In this document: piece after piece, positions 36,310 to 46,168 of the stretch
Layout of the letters: each line of letters begins with the position of its first letter
How positions within the stretch are numbered: position 1 is the stretch's first letter
NCBI RefSeq assembly: GCF_964063345.1
Contig: NZ_OZ061318.1
Location: forward strand, 6,076,001 to 6,140,000
From: Pseudomonas lini
GTDB lineage: Bacteria > Pseudomonadota > Gammaproteobacteria > Pseudomonadales > Pseudomonadaceae
DNA: 64,000 nucleotides
Direction of reading: 5' to 3'
The notes under the pieces: model-generated
Told to the model about the DNA's origin: nothing
The model's database searches: none
The model's input: only the letters and a program-made list of their open reading frames with translations
Translations under genes and position numbers: made by a program

Positions 36310-38310
36310 TCAGTGCGGCGCGCGAGGGAGGGTCTTGAGCAGGTCTTCAGGGCTGATGTGGCCGACGACTTGCTGCACCACGCTGCCCGGTTGCGGCAGG
36401 TCAAGGATGTGCCCCTTCATCTTGCCGATCACGTGCATCTCGCAAGGCTTGCAGTCGAACTTCAGCGTCAGCACCTCGTCACCGTGCACCAGTTGCATCG
36501 GCGCGACCTTGGTGCGCACGCCGGTGACGCCCTTGGCCTGTTTGGGGCAGAGGTTGAAGGAGAAACGCAGGCAGTGCTTGGTGATCATCACCGGCACCTC
36601 GCCGGTCTCTTCGTGAGCCTCATAGGCCGCGTCGATCAGCTTGACGCCGTGACGGTGATAGAAGTCGCGGGCTTTCTCGTTATAAACGTTGGCCAAAAAT
36701 GACAGGTGCGATTCCGGGTACACCGGCGGCGGCTCGGTCTCGGCCTTGCGACCACCCCGTGGGTGGGCTTTGATGCGGGCCGCGGTCAGCGCTTCGATGA
36801 CTTCGCGGCGCAAGGCCTTGAGCTGCGAGTTGGGGATGAAATATGCCTGCGGTGCATCCAGCTCGATAGCCGTGGCGTGGTACTGAGTGGTACCCAGTTG
36901 GCCGAGCAGGTCATGCAATTGCTCCAGGGCCTGTTCCGGCTTGTTGGCCAGACCGAACGGACCGTCCAGGGCAATACTGATGCTGACACCTTCCTCGCTG
37001 GTGGCGGTCAGCTCCAGGCGATCCTCACGCAGGCGAGCGACCCAGGCAAGACCCACCCGGCGTTCGGCGGAGGTCTTGAGCAGGGCCTGCTGCCAGTTGT
37101 GGTCGAGGTTGCGGCTCAGCGGGTGATTCGGCCGCAACTGATGCAGCCCCTGCGGCATTTCGTTGGGCTCGACGCGGTAGCGGTAGCGCTTTTCACCGTC
37201 CTCTTCGAACTCGCCCTTGGGCTCGGCAATGTTGGTACGCCAGCCCACCACTTCGCGCTTGACCAGCACATTAAGGCCGTCGCCGTTGGACAGCGGTTCG
37301 TGGGTGACCACCAGCAGGTCGCGCTTGCCGACTTTCTCCACCACGCCCACCGGCAGGCCGGTGAAGGTGGGTGTGTCGAAGGCGCCGATATCGATCTTGC
37401 GGTCGCTGACGAAGTAGTCGGTGCTGCCGCGGTGGAAGGTCTTGTCCGGATCGGGCACGAAGAAGTGCGCGGTGCGGCCGCTGGACGCTCGGGCCAGGTC
37501 CGGGCGGTCTTCGAGGACGTCGTCCAGGCGCTGGCGATACCAGGCGGTGATGTTCTTCACATAGCCCATGTCCTTGTAGCGCCCCTCGATCTTGAACGAG
37601 CGCACGCCGGCTTCCACCAGAGCGCGGATGTTGGCGCTCTGGTTGTTGTCCTTCATCGACAGCAGATGTTTTTCGTAAGCGATCACACCGCCTTTTTCGT
37701 CCTTGAGGGTGTACGGCAGGCGGCAAGCCTGGGAGCAATCGCCACGGTTGGCGCTACGGCCGGTCTGCGCGTGGGAGATGTTGCACTGGCCGGAGAACGC
37801 CACGCACAACGCGCCATGGATGAAAAATTCGATGGCCGCATCGGTCTCGTCGGCGATGGCGCGGATCTCTTGGAGATTCAGCTCGCGGGCCAGTACCAGT
37901 TGGGAGAAGCCGGCCTGGTCGAGGAACTTCGCCCGTGCCAGGGTGCGGATGTCGGTCTGGGTGCTGGCGTGCAGCTCGATCGGTGGGATGTCCAGCTCCA
38001 TCACGCCCAGGTCCTGGACGATCAGCGCATCGACGCCGGCGTCGTACAACTGGTGGATCAGCTTGCGGGCCGGCTCCAGCTCGTTGTCGTGCAGGATCGT
38101 GTTGATGGTGGTGAACACCCGGGCGTGGTAGCGACGGGCGAATTCCACCAATTGGGCGATATCGCTCACCTCGTTACAGGCGTTATGGCGGGCGCCGAAG
38201 CTTGGCCCCCCGATGTACACGGCGTCGGCGCCATGCAGGATGGCCTCGCGGGCGATGGCCACGTCGCGGGCGGGGCTGAGCAGTTCCAGATGATGTTTGG
38301 GTAGGGACAT
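36310..38310 (-). CDS. rlhA: 23S rRNA C2501 hydroxylation protein RlhA (U32 peptidase family)
   Basis: A 666-residue U32-family protein matching E. coli RlhA (YdcP) in length and along its whole sequence as I recall it, starting with HLELLSPARDVAIAREAILHGADAVYIGGP. RlhA is needed for hydroxylation of C2501 in 23S rRNA. Conserved Cys in GALCVAFSGQC and GDCSQACRLPY probably bind an iron-sulfur cluster. The C-terminal extension (about residues 400-660), ending in FDCKPCEMHVIGKMKGHIL, separates RlhA from the shorter TrhP. Monocistronic on the minus strand. Confidence 0.9.
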   Translation of the reverse strand: MSLPKHHLELLSPARDVAIAREAILHGADAVYIGGPSFGARHNACNEVSDIAQLVEFARRYHARVFTTINTILHDNELEPARKLIHQLYDAGVDALIVQDLGVMELDIPPIELHASTQTDIRTLARAKFLDQAGFSQLVLARELNLQEIRAIADETDAAIEFFIHGALCVAFSGQCNISHAQTGRSANRGDCSQACRLPYTLKDEKGGVIAYEKHLLSMKDNNQSANIRALVEAGVRSFKIEGRYKDMGYVKNITAWYRQRLDDVLEDRPDLARASSGRTAHFFVPDPDKTFHRGSTDYFVSDRKIDIGAFDTPTFTGLPVGVVEKVGKRDLLVVTHEPLSNGDGLNVLVKREVVGWRTNIAEPKGEFEEDGEKRYRYRVEPNEMPQGLHQLRPNHPLSRNLDHNWQQALLKTSAERRVGLAWVARLREDRLELTATSEEGVSISIALDGPFGLANKPEQALEQLHDLLGQLGTTQYHATAIELDAPQAYFIPNSQLKALRREVIEALTAARIKAHPRGGRKAETEPPPVYPESHLSFLANVYNEKARDFYHRHGVKLIDAAYEAHEETGEVPVMITKHCLRFSFNLCPKQAKGVTGVRTKVAPMQLVHGDEVLTLKFDCKPCEMHVIGKMKGHILDLPQPGSVVQQVVGHISPEDLLKTLPRAPH

Positions 38311-38421
38311 GTTTTTTTAGTCTGGCTTGTCACGGTCAAAGTGCGCATTGTAGCGGCGAAACGTTTGACCGGCACCCGTATGCTGCCCGATGGCGAGCGG
38401 GGCCGCAGGATGAAGCTGTGG

Positions 38422-40308
38422 CTAGCCCCTGCCAGGCATGTCGATGTCATGTTGATGCACCCGTCGATACAGCGTCGCCCGGGAAATGCCCAAAGCCTTG
38501 GCTGCGGCGGTGGGTTTCCAGCGATGACGCACGAGCGCATCGATGAGTGCCTGGCGTTCCGGGCTGGCGCAGCGTTCCACGGTGTCAGCTGAAGCCGGAT
38601 CACTGTGTCGATGGCCGAGCAGTTGCTCAGGCAAGTCACTCAACAGAATCAAATGGGTCTCGCACACCGCGCAGGCGTAACGCAAAACGTGCCGCAGTTC
38701 GCGCACATTGCCCGGCCAGCGATAGCCGAGCAGGCATTCCAGTGCGGCGCTGCCCAATTGCATCGCTATCGCGCAGGCCGGCGATTCTTCTTCGAGTATC
38801 CGGTTGATCAAGGCCAGTCGATCACTGCGTTCGCGCAACGGCGGCAATTGGAACCGCGCGCCACTGAGGCGAAAGTACAGGTCCTCGCGAAATTCGCCAG
38901 AGGTCACCCGTGCTTCCAGATCGCGGTGGCTCGCGCAGACGACCTGAATGTCTATCGCTTTGCTTCGTGACGCTCCCAGGGGCGCCACTTCGCCCTCGGC
39001 TAAAACCCGCAGTAGCCGAGTTTGCAGGGACAGAGGCATATCACCGATTTCATCGAGAAACAGAGTGCCGCCATCGGCCTGTTCCAGCAGACCTCGCATA
39101 CCTTTATTCGATGCACCGGTGAAGGCACCAGCCACATAACCGAACAGCTCGCTTTCGATCAGGTTTTCGGGAATCGCTGCGCAGTTCACCGCGATAAAAG
39201 GCCGCTCACGGCGCAGACTGGCCTGATGCAACTGGCGGGCGAAGACTTCCTTGCCAGAGCCGGTTTCGCCCTGGATCAGCACCGGCAAATTACGGTCTTT
39301 GACGCGCACCGCAAGGCGCAGGCTTTCTTCCAGTCGCGGGTCGAGTTCGGCGGGTGATAGCACCCGGCGCGCAGGGTTGCGTTTGACCCGCCGTGGCGCG
39401 CTGAGTCGTCCATGCAAGGCATGGCGACCACCCTGGCCGTGAAGCAGGCAGAGCGATTCGTCCCTGGCCCGATGCAATAACTGTTGATCGAATATTTGGT
39501 CGATGTGTTCCGGCAATTGGCCAAAGCTTTGTAACAGCCACTGCCGCGCAGCAGGGTTCAGCGCCTGCAGTCGTCCGTCATCATCCCAGGCGAGCAGGTA
39601 ATCGGGTTGGCTGTCGACGTAGCCCGGGCTGTTGTGAGCCCGCAGGACCCAGTAACCCTGGGCACTGCTCATGAAAAATGCCTGTTCTATTTCCCGCGCG
39701 CTCTGCACCACCATCTGCCGGATCAGGTGTTGCGAACGGCGGTCGTCCGGAGAACGCACCGCGGACACATCAAGCACCCCAAGCAGTTCGCCCCGAGGGT
39801 CGAAGACCGGAGCGGCAGAGCAGGTGAGCCCGATAAAAGCGGCGCGGAAATGATCTCGCTTATGCACCGTGACCGGCGTTCGTGCAGTCAGTACCGCGGC
39901 CACGCCGCAGGTGCCTTCCTCGCCTTCTGACCAGCAAGTGCCCAGGTACAGGCCGGCTTTGCGGCAGTCATTACGGATAGATGTTTCCACGCGATAGTCG
40001 ATGGTCTGGCCCTGGGCATCGGTGAGCAACACGCAGTAGTCGGCATCGCGCACGCGACCGTGGAGGCGGGCGACTTCTTCACTGGCGATGCGCAGGAACA
40101 GTTCGGAGCGTTCTCGACACTCCTGCAGCACGTTCTGCGAAAGGATCCGTGGCCCTTGTAATGAGCCGGGGTCCAGGTGGTGTTGTTCCATGGAGCGGCG
40201 CCAGGAATCCAATATCAAGTCTGGCACTGGCAGTTGCGGCAGGTGCGCTGCGTTCTTCAAAACACGGCTGACGCAATCCACATGCGCCTTCGAGTGTGCG
40301 GAAAGCAT
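38422..40308 (-). CDS. acoR: Sigma-54-dependent activator of acetoin catabolism AcoR
   Basis: A 628-residue enhancer-binding protein. The N-terminal sensor has a GAF-like region (about 60-210). The AAA+ domain (about 320-530) shows Walker A GETGSGKE, the sigma-54 contact loop GAFTGA and Walker [12 protein letters not shown]. The C-terminal Fis-type helix-turn-helix is [20 protein letters not shown]. It is divergent from acoXABC, whose promoter has a -24/-12 element and two inverted repeats fit for this protein. In other bacteria AcoR responds to acetoin. The start has GGAG upstream. Confidence 0.92.
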   Translation of the reverse strand: MLSAHSKAHVDCVSRVLKNAAHLPQLPVPDLILDSWRRSMEQHHLDPGSLQGPRILSQNVLQECRERSELFLRIASEEVARLHGRVRDADYCVLLTDAQGQTIDYRVETSIRNDCRKAGLYLGTCWSEGEEGTCGVAAVLTARTPVTVHKRDHFRAAFIGLTCSAAPVFDPRGELLGVLDVSAVRSPDDRRSQHLIRQMVVQSAREIEQAFFMSSAQGYWVLRAHNSPGYVDSQPDYLLAWDDDGRLQALNPAARQWLLQSFGQLPEHIDQIFDQQLLHRARDESLCLLHGQGGRHALHGRLSAPRRVKRNPARRVLSPAELDPRLEESLRLAVRVKDRNLPVLIQGETGSGKEVFARQLHQASLRRERPFIAVNCAAIPENLIESELFGYVAGAFTGASNKGMRGLLEQADGGTLFLDEIGDMPLSLQTRLLRVLAEGEVAPLGASRSKAIDIQVVCASHRDLEARVTSGEFREDLYFRLSGARFQLPPLRERSDRLALINRILEEESPACAIAMQLGSAALECLLGYRWPGNVRELRHVLRYACAVCETHLILLSDLPEQLLGHRHSDPASADTVERCASPERQALIDALVRHRWKPTAAAKALGISRATLYRRVHQHDIDMPGRG

Positions 40309-40400
40309 TCAAGGTCTCCGGTTCGATCTTCTTTTAGTTGTGCGGCTATTAAGCGCCGTTCGTGGAGGGTCGACAAGCCTCGGTTCACTCACGGCGAAGA

Positions 40401-40460
40401 TGAGACGCAACGTCTCAAAGTCTCACCACAAACCCGTGCGGGCTGACATGTGACGTCTCA
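40401..40460. promoter_or_regulatory. Tandem activator sites (putative AcoR binding)
   Basis: Site 1 is a perfect TGAGACG-CAA-CGTCTCA (40401-40417). Site 2 is TGACATG-TGA-CGTCTCA (40444-40460), with the same 7-3-7 architecture and two mismatches. They lie about 155 and 113 bases upstream of the expected aco transcription start, usual for sigma-54 enhancers, and near the acoR start, which could allow autoregulation. Confidence 0.7.
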
Positions 40461-40537
40461 ATCGAGCGTGATCCCAATCCCTGAAAGTGCGATCAAGACC
40501 GCTCTGGAACAGGCCTTCTGGCGATTCTTTGCCGATC

Positions 40538-40553
40538 TGGCACCGCCCTTGCT
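40538..40553 (+). promoter_or_regulatory. Sigma-54 (-24/-12) promoter of acoXABC
   Basis: TGGCACCGCCCTTGCT has the invariant GG and GC separated by exactly ten bases. It lies about 55 bases before the leader ORF and about 100 before acoX. Confidence 0.88.
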
Positions 40554-40606
40554 CTAGCCCCTGCAACCAGTACGACTGGCAACCCGATAATAACAAGAGG
40601 TGCCCT

Positions 40607-40657
40607 ATGTCCTCCTGCCGAGGCCTTTACCCTGCTTTATCTGTGGTGGCGACATGA
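40607..40657 (+). CDS. 16-codon leader ORF coupled to acoX
   Basis: An ATG preceded by AAGAGG at ideal spacing opens a 16-codon frame (MSSCRGLYPALSVVAT) whose TGA overlaps the acoX ATG as ACATGA. acoX itself has only a weak ribosome site, so translation may be coupled to this leader. Coding status unproven. Confidence 0.4.
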   Translation: MSSCRGLYPALSVVAT

Positions 40658-41754
40658 GTCGCGTGCCCCTGACCGTCGGCATCATTGCCAATCCGGCGTC
40701 CGGCCGGGACGTACGGCGCCTGACGGCGAATGCCGGGCTGTTTTCCAGCACCGACAAAGTCTCGGTGATCCAGCGGCTGCTGGCGGCTTTTGGCGCCACC
40801 GGTGTCGAACGGGTGCTGATGCCCACCGACATGACTGGCATCGCCGCTGCGGTGTTGAAGAACAGTCACGGCCGCCAGGCGCGTGACAGCCACTGGCCAA
40901 CCCTGGAGTTCCTCGACCTTACCTTGCGCCAAAGCGTGGCGGACACTCGCCAAGCCGCGCGCTGGATGGTTGAACGCGGTGTGTCGCTGATCGCCGTACT
41001 CGGCGGTGACGGCACCCACAAAGCGGTGGCCGCCGAAGTCGGCGACATTCCACTGCTGACCCTGTCAACGGGAACCAATAATGCCTTCCCGGAACTGCGT
41101 GAAGCCACCAGTGCCGGGTTGGCCGGCGGGCTATTCGCCAGCGGGCGGATTCCCCCCGAAATCGCTTTGCGCCGCAATAAACGCCTGCTGGTGCAGATTG
41201 CGAACCGCGACCTGTGTGAAGTGGCATTGGTGGACGTGGCGGTGTCCTCGCTGCCCTTTATCGGCGCTCGTGCAATCAGCCGTGGGATCGATCTGGCGGA
41301 AGTTTTTGTAACCTTCGCCGAACCTCAATCCATTGGCATCTCGGCGCTCTGTGGCTTGTGGTTTCCGGTATCGCGCCAAGCCCCCAATGGCGCCTGGATG
41401 CGCCTTGATCCGCAATCTTGCGAAGCTTTGCTGGTGCCACTGGCGCCCGGCCTGTTGCAAGGCTGCGGGGTGCTTGCCGCCGCCAGCCTTGAACCCGGCG
41501 TTGCCCATGGCCTGTGCCTGGCCAGCGGCACCCTGGCTCTGGATGGCGAGCGGGAAATCGAATTCAACGCCCATGACTTACCTACCGTTACCCTCGATGC
41601 CGGCGGTCCGCTGAGCATCGATGTCAATGCGGCGCTGGCCTATGCAGCGCAACAGCGGCTGCTGGCCATCGGCCGTGAACATCCGCAACACCCTCTGAAC
41701 CTTGAGTCTCAAGACACCCTGGAGAATAAAAATGTCGACACAGCTGACCGCTGA
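40654..41754 (+). CDS. acoX: AcoX, ATP-NAD kinase-like protein of the acetoin operon
   Basis: A 366-residue protein of the AcoX family, which shares the NAD kinase/diacylglycerol kinase fold (TVGIIANPASGRDVRR at the N-terminus, IAVLGGDGTHKAVA with the GGDGT motif, then LLTLSTGTNNAFPE). Its exact role in acetoin breakdown is not settled. ATG at 40654 is the family start; a GTG 54 bases upstream sits too close to the ribosome site. The 3' end overlaps acoA by 23 bases. Confidence 0.88.
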   Translation: MSRVPLTVGIIANPASGRDVRRLTANAGLFSSTDKVSVIQRLLAAFGATGVERVLMPTDMTGIAAAVLKNSHGRQARDSHWPTLEFLDLTLRQSVADTRQAARWMVERGVSLIAVLGGDGTHKAVAAEVGDIPLLTLSTGTNNAFPELREATSAGLAGGLFASGRIPPEIALRRNKRLLVQIANRDLCEVALVDVAVSSLPFIGARAISRGIDLAEVFVTFAEPQSIGISALCGLWFPVSRQAPNGAWMRLDPQSCEALLVPLAPGLLQGCGVLAAASLEPGVAHGLCLASGTLALDGEREIEFNAHDLPTVTLDAGGPLSIDVNAALAYAAQQRLLAIGREHPQHPLNLESQDTLENKNVDTADR

Positions 41755-42709
41755 TCAATTGCTGCATGCCTATCGGGTGATGCGCACCATCCGCGTCTTT
41801 GAAGAGCGCTTGCACGTGGAGTTCGCCACCGGCGAGATTCCCGGTTTCGTCCATCTTTATGCCGGTGAAGAGGCCTCGGCCGCCGGTGTCATGGCTCACT
41901 TGGGGGACGACGATTGCATCGCCTCCAACCACCGAGGTCACGGTCATTGCATCGCCAAGGGCGTTGATGTGTACGGGATGATGGCCGAGATCTACGGCAA
42001 GAAAACCGGAGTCTGCCAGGGTAAGGGCGGCTCCATGCACATCGCCGATTTCGAGAAGGGCATGCTCGGAGCCAACGGTATCGTCGGAGCCGGCGCACCG
42101 TTGGTTGTAGGCGCAGCACTGGCCGCCAGGCTCAAAGGTACGGACAGCGTCGCAGTGGTGTTCTTCGGCGACGGCGGTTCCAACGAAGGTGCGGTATTCG
42201 AAGCGATGAACATGGCCTCGGTGTGGAACCTGCCGTGCCTGTTCATTGCCGAGAACAACGGTTATGCCGAGGCCACGGCCTCCAACTGGTCCGTGGCCTG
42301 CGATCACATCGCCGACCGCGCGGCCGGCTTCGGCATGCCTGGGGTCACCGTCGACGGCTTCGATTTCTTCGCCGTTCACGAAGCCGCCGGTGCCGCAGTG
42401 GAGCGGGCCCGCGCCGGTGAAGGTCCGTCGCTGATCGAGGTCAAGTTGACCCGCTACTACGGTCACTTCGAGGGCGACGCCCAGACCTATCGGGCACCGG
42501 ACGAGGTCAAGTATTTCCGCGAGCACAACGACTGCCTGATGCAGTTTCGCGAACGCACCACGCGGACTGGTTTGATCGATGCCAGCCAGTTGGACCAGAT
42601 CGATAGCGAAGTGGACCTGCTGATCGAAAATGCCGTGCGCAAGGCCAAGTCCGACCCCAAGCCGAGCGCGGCCGACCTGCTCACAGACGTCTACGTTTCC
42701 TATCCCTGA
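41732..42709 (+). CDS. acoA: Acetoin dehydrogenase E1 alpha subunit
   Basis: A 325-residue thiamine-diphosphate-dependent E1 alpha subunit that with AcoB cleaves acetoin to acetaldehyde and an acetyl group passed to AcoC. The ThDP motif GDGGSNEGAVFEAMNMASVWNL is present at about residue 150, along with the substrate-side HRGHGH and GKGGSMHI segments. ATG at 41732 has GGAG seven bases upstream; the frame is open ten codons further inside acoX. Length is normal for AcoA. Confidence 0.94.
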   Translation: MSTQLTADQLLHAYRVMRTIRVFEERLHVEFATGEIPGFVHLYAGEEASAAGVMAHLGDDDCIASNHRGHGHCIAKGVDVYGMMAEIYGKKTGVCQGKGGSMHIADFEKGMLGANGIVGAGAPLVVGAALAARLKGTDSVAVVFFGDGGSNEGAVFEAMNMASVWNLPCLFIAENNGYAEATASNWSVACDHIADRAAGFGMPGVTVDGFDFFAVHEAAGAAVERARAGEGPSLIEVKLTRYYGHFEGDAQTYRAPDEVKYFREHNDCLMQFRERTTRTGLIDASQLDQIDSEVDLLIENAVRKAKSDPKPSAADLLTDVYVSYP

Positions 42710-42742
42710 ACGCCCCCTATAACAAGAATCGAGACCTTTATC

Positions 42743-43762
42743 ATGGCGAGAAAAATCAGTTATCAGCAGGCAATCAACGAAGCCCTGGCCCAGGAAATGC
42801 GCCGCGACCCCAGCGTGTTCATCATGGGCGAAGACGTCGCCGGCGGTGCCGGTGCTCCCGGTGAAAACGACGCCTGGGGCGGGGTGTTGGGCGTGACCAA
42901 GGGCCTCTATCACCAATTTCCCGGGCGCGTATTGGACACGCCGCTGTCGGAACTGGGTTACGTCGGTGCCGCCGTAGGCGCGGCGACCTGCGGCGTGCGC
43001 CCGGTGTGTGAATTGATGTTTGTCGACTTTGCCGGTTGCTGCCTGGACCAGATCCTCAATCAGGCGGCCAAGTTTCGCTACATGTTCGGTGGCAAGGCCT
43101 CCACCCCGTTGGTGATTCGCACCATGGTCGGCGCGGGCCTGCGAGCAGCCGCCCAACACTCGCAAATGCTCACCTCGCTGTGGACCCATATCCCGGGGCT
43201 GAAAGTCGTCTGCCCGTCATCGCCTTATGACGCCAAGGGCCTGTTGATCCAGGCTATCCGCGACAACGACCCGGTGATTTTCTGTGAGCACAAACTGCTC
43301 TACAGCATGCAGGGCGAGGTACCGGAAGAGCTCTATACCATTCCTTTCGGTGAAGCCAACTTCCTGCGCGATGGCAAGGACGTGACCCTGGTCTCCTATG
43401 GACGCACGGTCAATACGGCGATGGACGCAGCCCGCAGCCTGGCAGGGCGAGGCGTTGACTGCGAGGTCATCGACCTGCGCACCACCAGCCCGCTGGACGA
43501 AGACAGCATTCTCGAAAGCGTGGAAAAAACCGGGCGCCTGGTGGTGATCGACGAAGCCAACCCGCGCTGTTCCATGGCCACCGACATCTCGGCCCTGGTG
43601 GCGCAAAAAGCGTTCGCCTCGCTCAAGGCGCCCATCGAGATGGTCACTGCGCCGCACACGCCGGTGCCATTCTCCGACGCCCTGGAAGACCTCTATATCC
43701 CTGACGCGGCGAAGATCGAAAATGCCGTGCTCAAATTGATCGAGTGGAGCAAGCGTTCATGA
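42743..43762 (+). CDS. acoB: Acetoin dehydrogenase E1 beta subunit
   Basis: A 339-residue E1 beta subunit. Transketolase-type pyrimidine domain at the N-terminus (ALAQEMRRDPSVFIMGEDVAGG; PLSELGYVGAAVGAA) and C-terminal domain (DVTLVSYGRTVNTAMDAA; EVIDLRTTSPLDEDSI). It completes the ThDP site with AcoA. It lies 33 bases after acoA and its TGA overlaps the acoC ATG. Confidence 0.94.
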   Translation: MARKISYQQAINEALAQEMRRDPSVFIMGEDVAGGAGAPGENDAWGGVLGVTKGLYHQFPGRVLDTPLSELGYVGAAVGAATCGVRPVCELMFVDFAGCCLDQILNQAAKFRYMFGGKASTPLVIRTMVGAGLRAAAQHSQMLTSLWTHIPGLKVVCPSSPYDAKGLLIQAIRDNDPVIFCEHKLLYSMQGEVPEELYTIPFGEANFLRDGKDVTLVSYGRTVNTAMDAARSLAGRGVDCEVIDLRTTSPLDEDSILESVEKTGRLVVIDEANPRCSMATDISALVAQKAFASLKAPIEMVTAPHTPVPFSDALEDLYIPDAAKIENAVLKLIEWSKRS

Positions 43763-44871
43763 GCCAGATCCATACCCTGACCATGCCCAAGTGGGGCTTG
43801 TCCATGACCGAAGGCCGGGTCGATGTCTGGCTCAAGGAGGAGGGCCAGGCGATCGCCAAGGGCGATGAAGTGCTCGATGTAGAAACCGACAAAATTTCCA
43901 GCAGCGTCGAGGCGCCGTTTTCCGGTGTGCTGCGTCGGCAGATCGCGCGCCAGGATGAAACCCTTGCGGTCGGTGCGTTGCTCGGCATCGTGGTCGACGG
44001 CGAAGCCAGTGAGGCCGAAATCGATGCGGTGATCGAGCAGTTCCAGGCCGCGTTCGTGCCAGGTGACGGAGCCGAGGAGGACAGCGGGCCGAAGCCGCAG
44101 AAGGTCGAACTGGACGGGCGACTGATCCGTTACTTCGAGCGCGGCGGAGGCGGGGTGCCGTTGGTGTTGGTGCATGGGTTTGGCGGTGACCTGAACAATT
44201 GGATGTTCAATCATGAAGCATTGGCCGCCGGGCGCCGAGTGATTGCCCTGGATTTGCCGGGCCATGGCGAGTCGACCAAACAGCTGGCGCGCGGAGATCT
44301 GGATGAGCTGAGCGGGGTGCTGCTGGCACTGCTCGATCATCTGGAGGTTCCCGTGGCGCATCTGGTGGGGCATTCCATGGGCGGTGCGGTGGCGCTGAAC
44401 ACCGCGCGTCTGGCACCCCATCGGGTGCGGTCCATGAGCTTGATCGGCAGCGCCGGCCTGGGGGCGGAAATCAACGGCGAATACCTGCAAGGTTTTGTCG
44501 ATGCGGCCAGCCGCAATGCCCTCAAACCACAGTTGGTGCAGCTGTTCTCCGACCCCGAACTGGTCAATCGGCAGATGCTCGAAGACATGCTCAAGTACAA
44601 GCGCCTGGAAGGGGTGGACGCGGCCCTGCGCCAGCTGGTTTCGGGATTGTTCAACGAAGGACGGCAACAGTTCGATCTGCGCGGCGTGGTGCAAGAAAAC
44701 CGGCAGCCGACGTTGCTGATCTGGGGCAGTGACGACGCGATCATTCCTGCAGCCCACAGCGTTGGCCTGACAGCCCAAATCGAAATCCTGCCGGGCCAGG
44801 CGCACATGGTGCAAATGGAAGCGGCCGAGCAGGTCAATCAGCTGATTCTGGACTTTGTGCAACAACACTAA
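43759..44871 (+). CDS. acoC: Acetoin dehydrogenase E2 with fused alpha/beta hydrolase fold
   Basis: A 370-residue dihydrolipoamide acetyltransferase of the AcoC type. An N-terminal lipoyl domain carries the lipoylated Lys in DVETDKISSSVEAP (about residue 43). After a short acidic linker comes an alpha/beta-hydrolase-like domain (VLVHGFGGDLNNW; nucleophile elbow GHSMGG; WGSDDAIIP; GQAHMVQME) instead of the usual E2 catalytic core. This arrangement is known for Pseudomonas AcoC. No E3 gene is in the operon; a general Lpd would have to serve. ATG at 43759 overlaps the acoB stop. Confidence 0.93.
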   Translation: MSQIHTLTMPKWGLSMTEGRVDVWLKEEGQAIAKGDEVLDVETDKISSSVEAPFSGVLRRQIARQDETLAVGALLGIVVDGEASEAEIDAVIEQFQAAFVPGDGAEEDSGPKPQKVELDGRLIRYFERGGGGVPLVLVHGFGGDLNNWMFNHEALAAGRRVIALDLPGHGESTKQLARGDLDELSGVLLALLDHLEVPVAHLVGHSMGGAVALNTARLAPHRVRSMSLIGSAGLGAEINGEYLQGFVDAASRNALKPQLVQLFSDPELVNRQMLEDMLKYKRLEGVDAALRQLVSGLFNEGRQQFDLRGVVQENRQPTLLIWGSDDAIIPAAHSVGLTAQIEILPGQAHMVQMEAAEQVNQLILDFVQQH

Positions 44872-44929
44872 TGCTCCCTTGGCGACCATTTGCGGGTCGC
44901 CAAGACCAACGACTTCAGGAGATTTCAAC

Positions 44930-46025
44930 ATGAGCCTTTCAATTAATCCGGCCCGCAGCATGCGTGCCGCTGTGTGGCATGGCCGTCACGATATCCGTGT
45001 CGAAGACGTTCCGTTGCCCGTGTCGCCACCCGCGGGCTGGGTCCAGATTCGCGTGCAATGGTGCGGTATTTGCGGTTCTGACCTGCATGAATACGTGGCC
45101 GGCCCAGTGTTCATCCCGGTGGATGCGCCGCATCCGCTGACCGGAATCAAAGGGCAGTGCATTCTCGGTCATGAGTTCTGTGGCGAAATCGTCGAAATCG
45201 GCGCCGGTGTTCAGGGGTTCAGTGTTGGCGAGCCGGTGGCAGCGGATGCCTGTCAGCACTGTGGTACGTGTTATTACTGCACCCATGGGTTGTACAACAT
45301 TTGCGAAAACCTGGCCTTCACCGGGCTGATGAATAACGGTGCGTTCGCCGAGTTGGTCAACGTGCCGGCCAATCTGCTTTACAAGTTGCCGGCCAACTTT
45401 CCCGCCGAAGCCGGGGCGCTGATCGAACCGCTGGCAGTGGGCATGCACGCGGTGAAAAAGGCCGGGAGTTTGCTGGGAAAAAATGTGGTGGTGGTTGGCG
45501 CGGGAACCATCGGCCTGTGCACCATCATGTGCAGCCAAGGCTGCTGGCGCGGCCCAGGTCATCGCCCTGGAAATGTCAGGAGCGCGCAAGGCTAAGGCTC
45601 TGGAGGTAGGGGCGAGCCATGTGCTTGACCCCAATGAATGCGACGCTCTGGCAGAGGTGCGACGGCTGACCGGCGGGCTTGGGGCGGACGTCAGTTTCGA
45701 ATGCATTGGCAATAAACACACGGCCAAGCTCGCTATCGACCTCATTCGCAAGGCCGGCACGTGTGTGCTGGTGGGCATCTTCGAGGAGCCCAGCGAGTTC
45801 AATTTCTTCGAGCTGGTCGCCACCGAAAAACAGGTGCTGGGTGCGCTCGCCTACAACGGTGAGTTCGCCGATGTGATTGCCTTTATTGCTGATGGCCGGC
45901 TCGACATCACGCCGCTGGTAACCGGGCGTATTCAGCTGGAACAAATCGTCGGGCAGGGCTTTGAGGAATTGGTCAACAACAAGGAACACAACGTGAAAAT
46001 TATCGTGTCACCCGCTCGAGTCTGA
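44930..46025 (+). pseudogene. 2,3-butanediol dehydrogenase, frameshifted
   Basis: A zinc-dependent medium-chain dehydrogenase (butanediol/acetoin interconversion) that closes the aco operon. The N-terminal part has the catalytic zinc ligands (WCGICGSDLHEY; GHEFCGEI) and the structural zinc Cys cluster (DACQHCGTCYYCTHGLYNIC). The Rossmann motif VVVVGAGTIGLCTIMC follows, then the frame shifts. One extra base near 45533 (TGCAGCCAAGG where TGCGCCAAGG is expected) moves the reading to the next frame, which continues KAAGAAQVIALEMSG to a normal end at 46025. Intact length would be about 364 residues. Start ATG has AGGAG upstream. Either a young pseudogene or a sequencing error. Confidence 0.88.
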
Positions 46026-46101
46026 GGCCACCTGAAGCGTATGGCCACGAAAACATCCGTGAGGGGCCCACTCTGGACTACGCTTTGGCATTCAGGCTGG
46101 A

Positions 46102-46139
46102 CGATCAGGTTCTTTCTGGGCTCTGAAGAAACCTGATCG
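46102..46139. terminator. Inverted repeat between aco and csu operons
   Basis: CGATCAGGTT and AACCTGATCG are perfect ten-base arms with an 18-base loop, 77 bases after the dehydrogenase stop and 30 before the first pilin gene. No T run follows. It could be a weak terminator or a regulatory site for the pilus operon. Confidence 0.45.
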
Positions 46140-46168
46140 TTCGCCAAGTACTACAGGGAGTTATCGCC

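Noticed and set aside
36706..38304. Long plus-strand frame (532 codons) opposite rlhA
   Set aside because: Shadow of the strongly conserved rlhA gene on the other strand; high GC codon bias makes such frames common.
41624..43189. Long minus-strand frame (521 codons) across acoX, acoA and acoB
   Set aside because: It spans three recognisable plus-strand genes and has no protein family features of its own.
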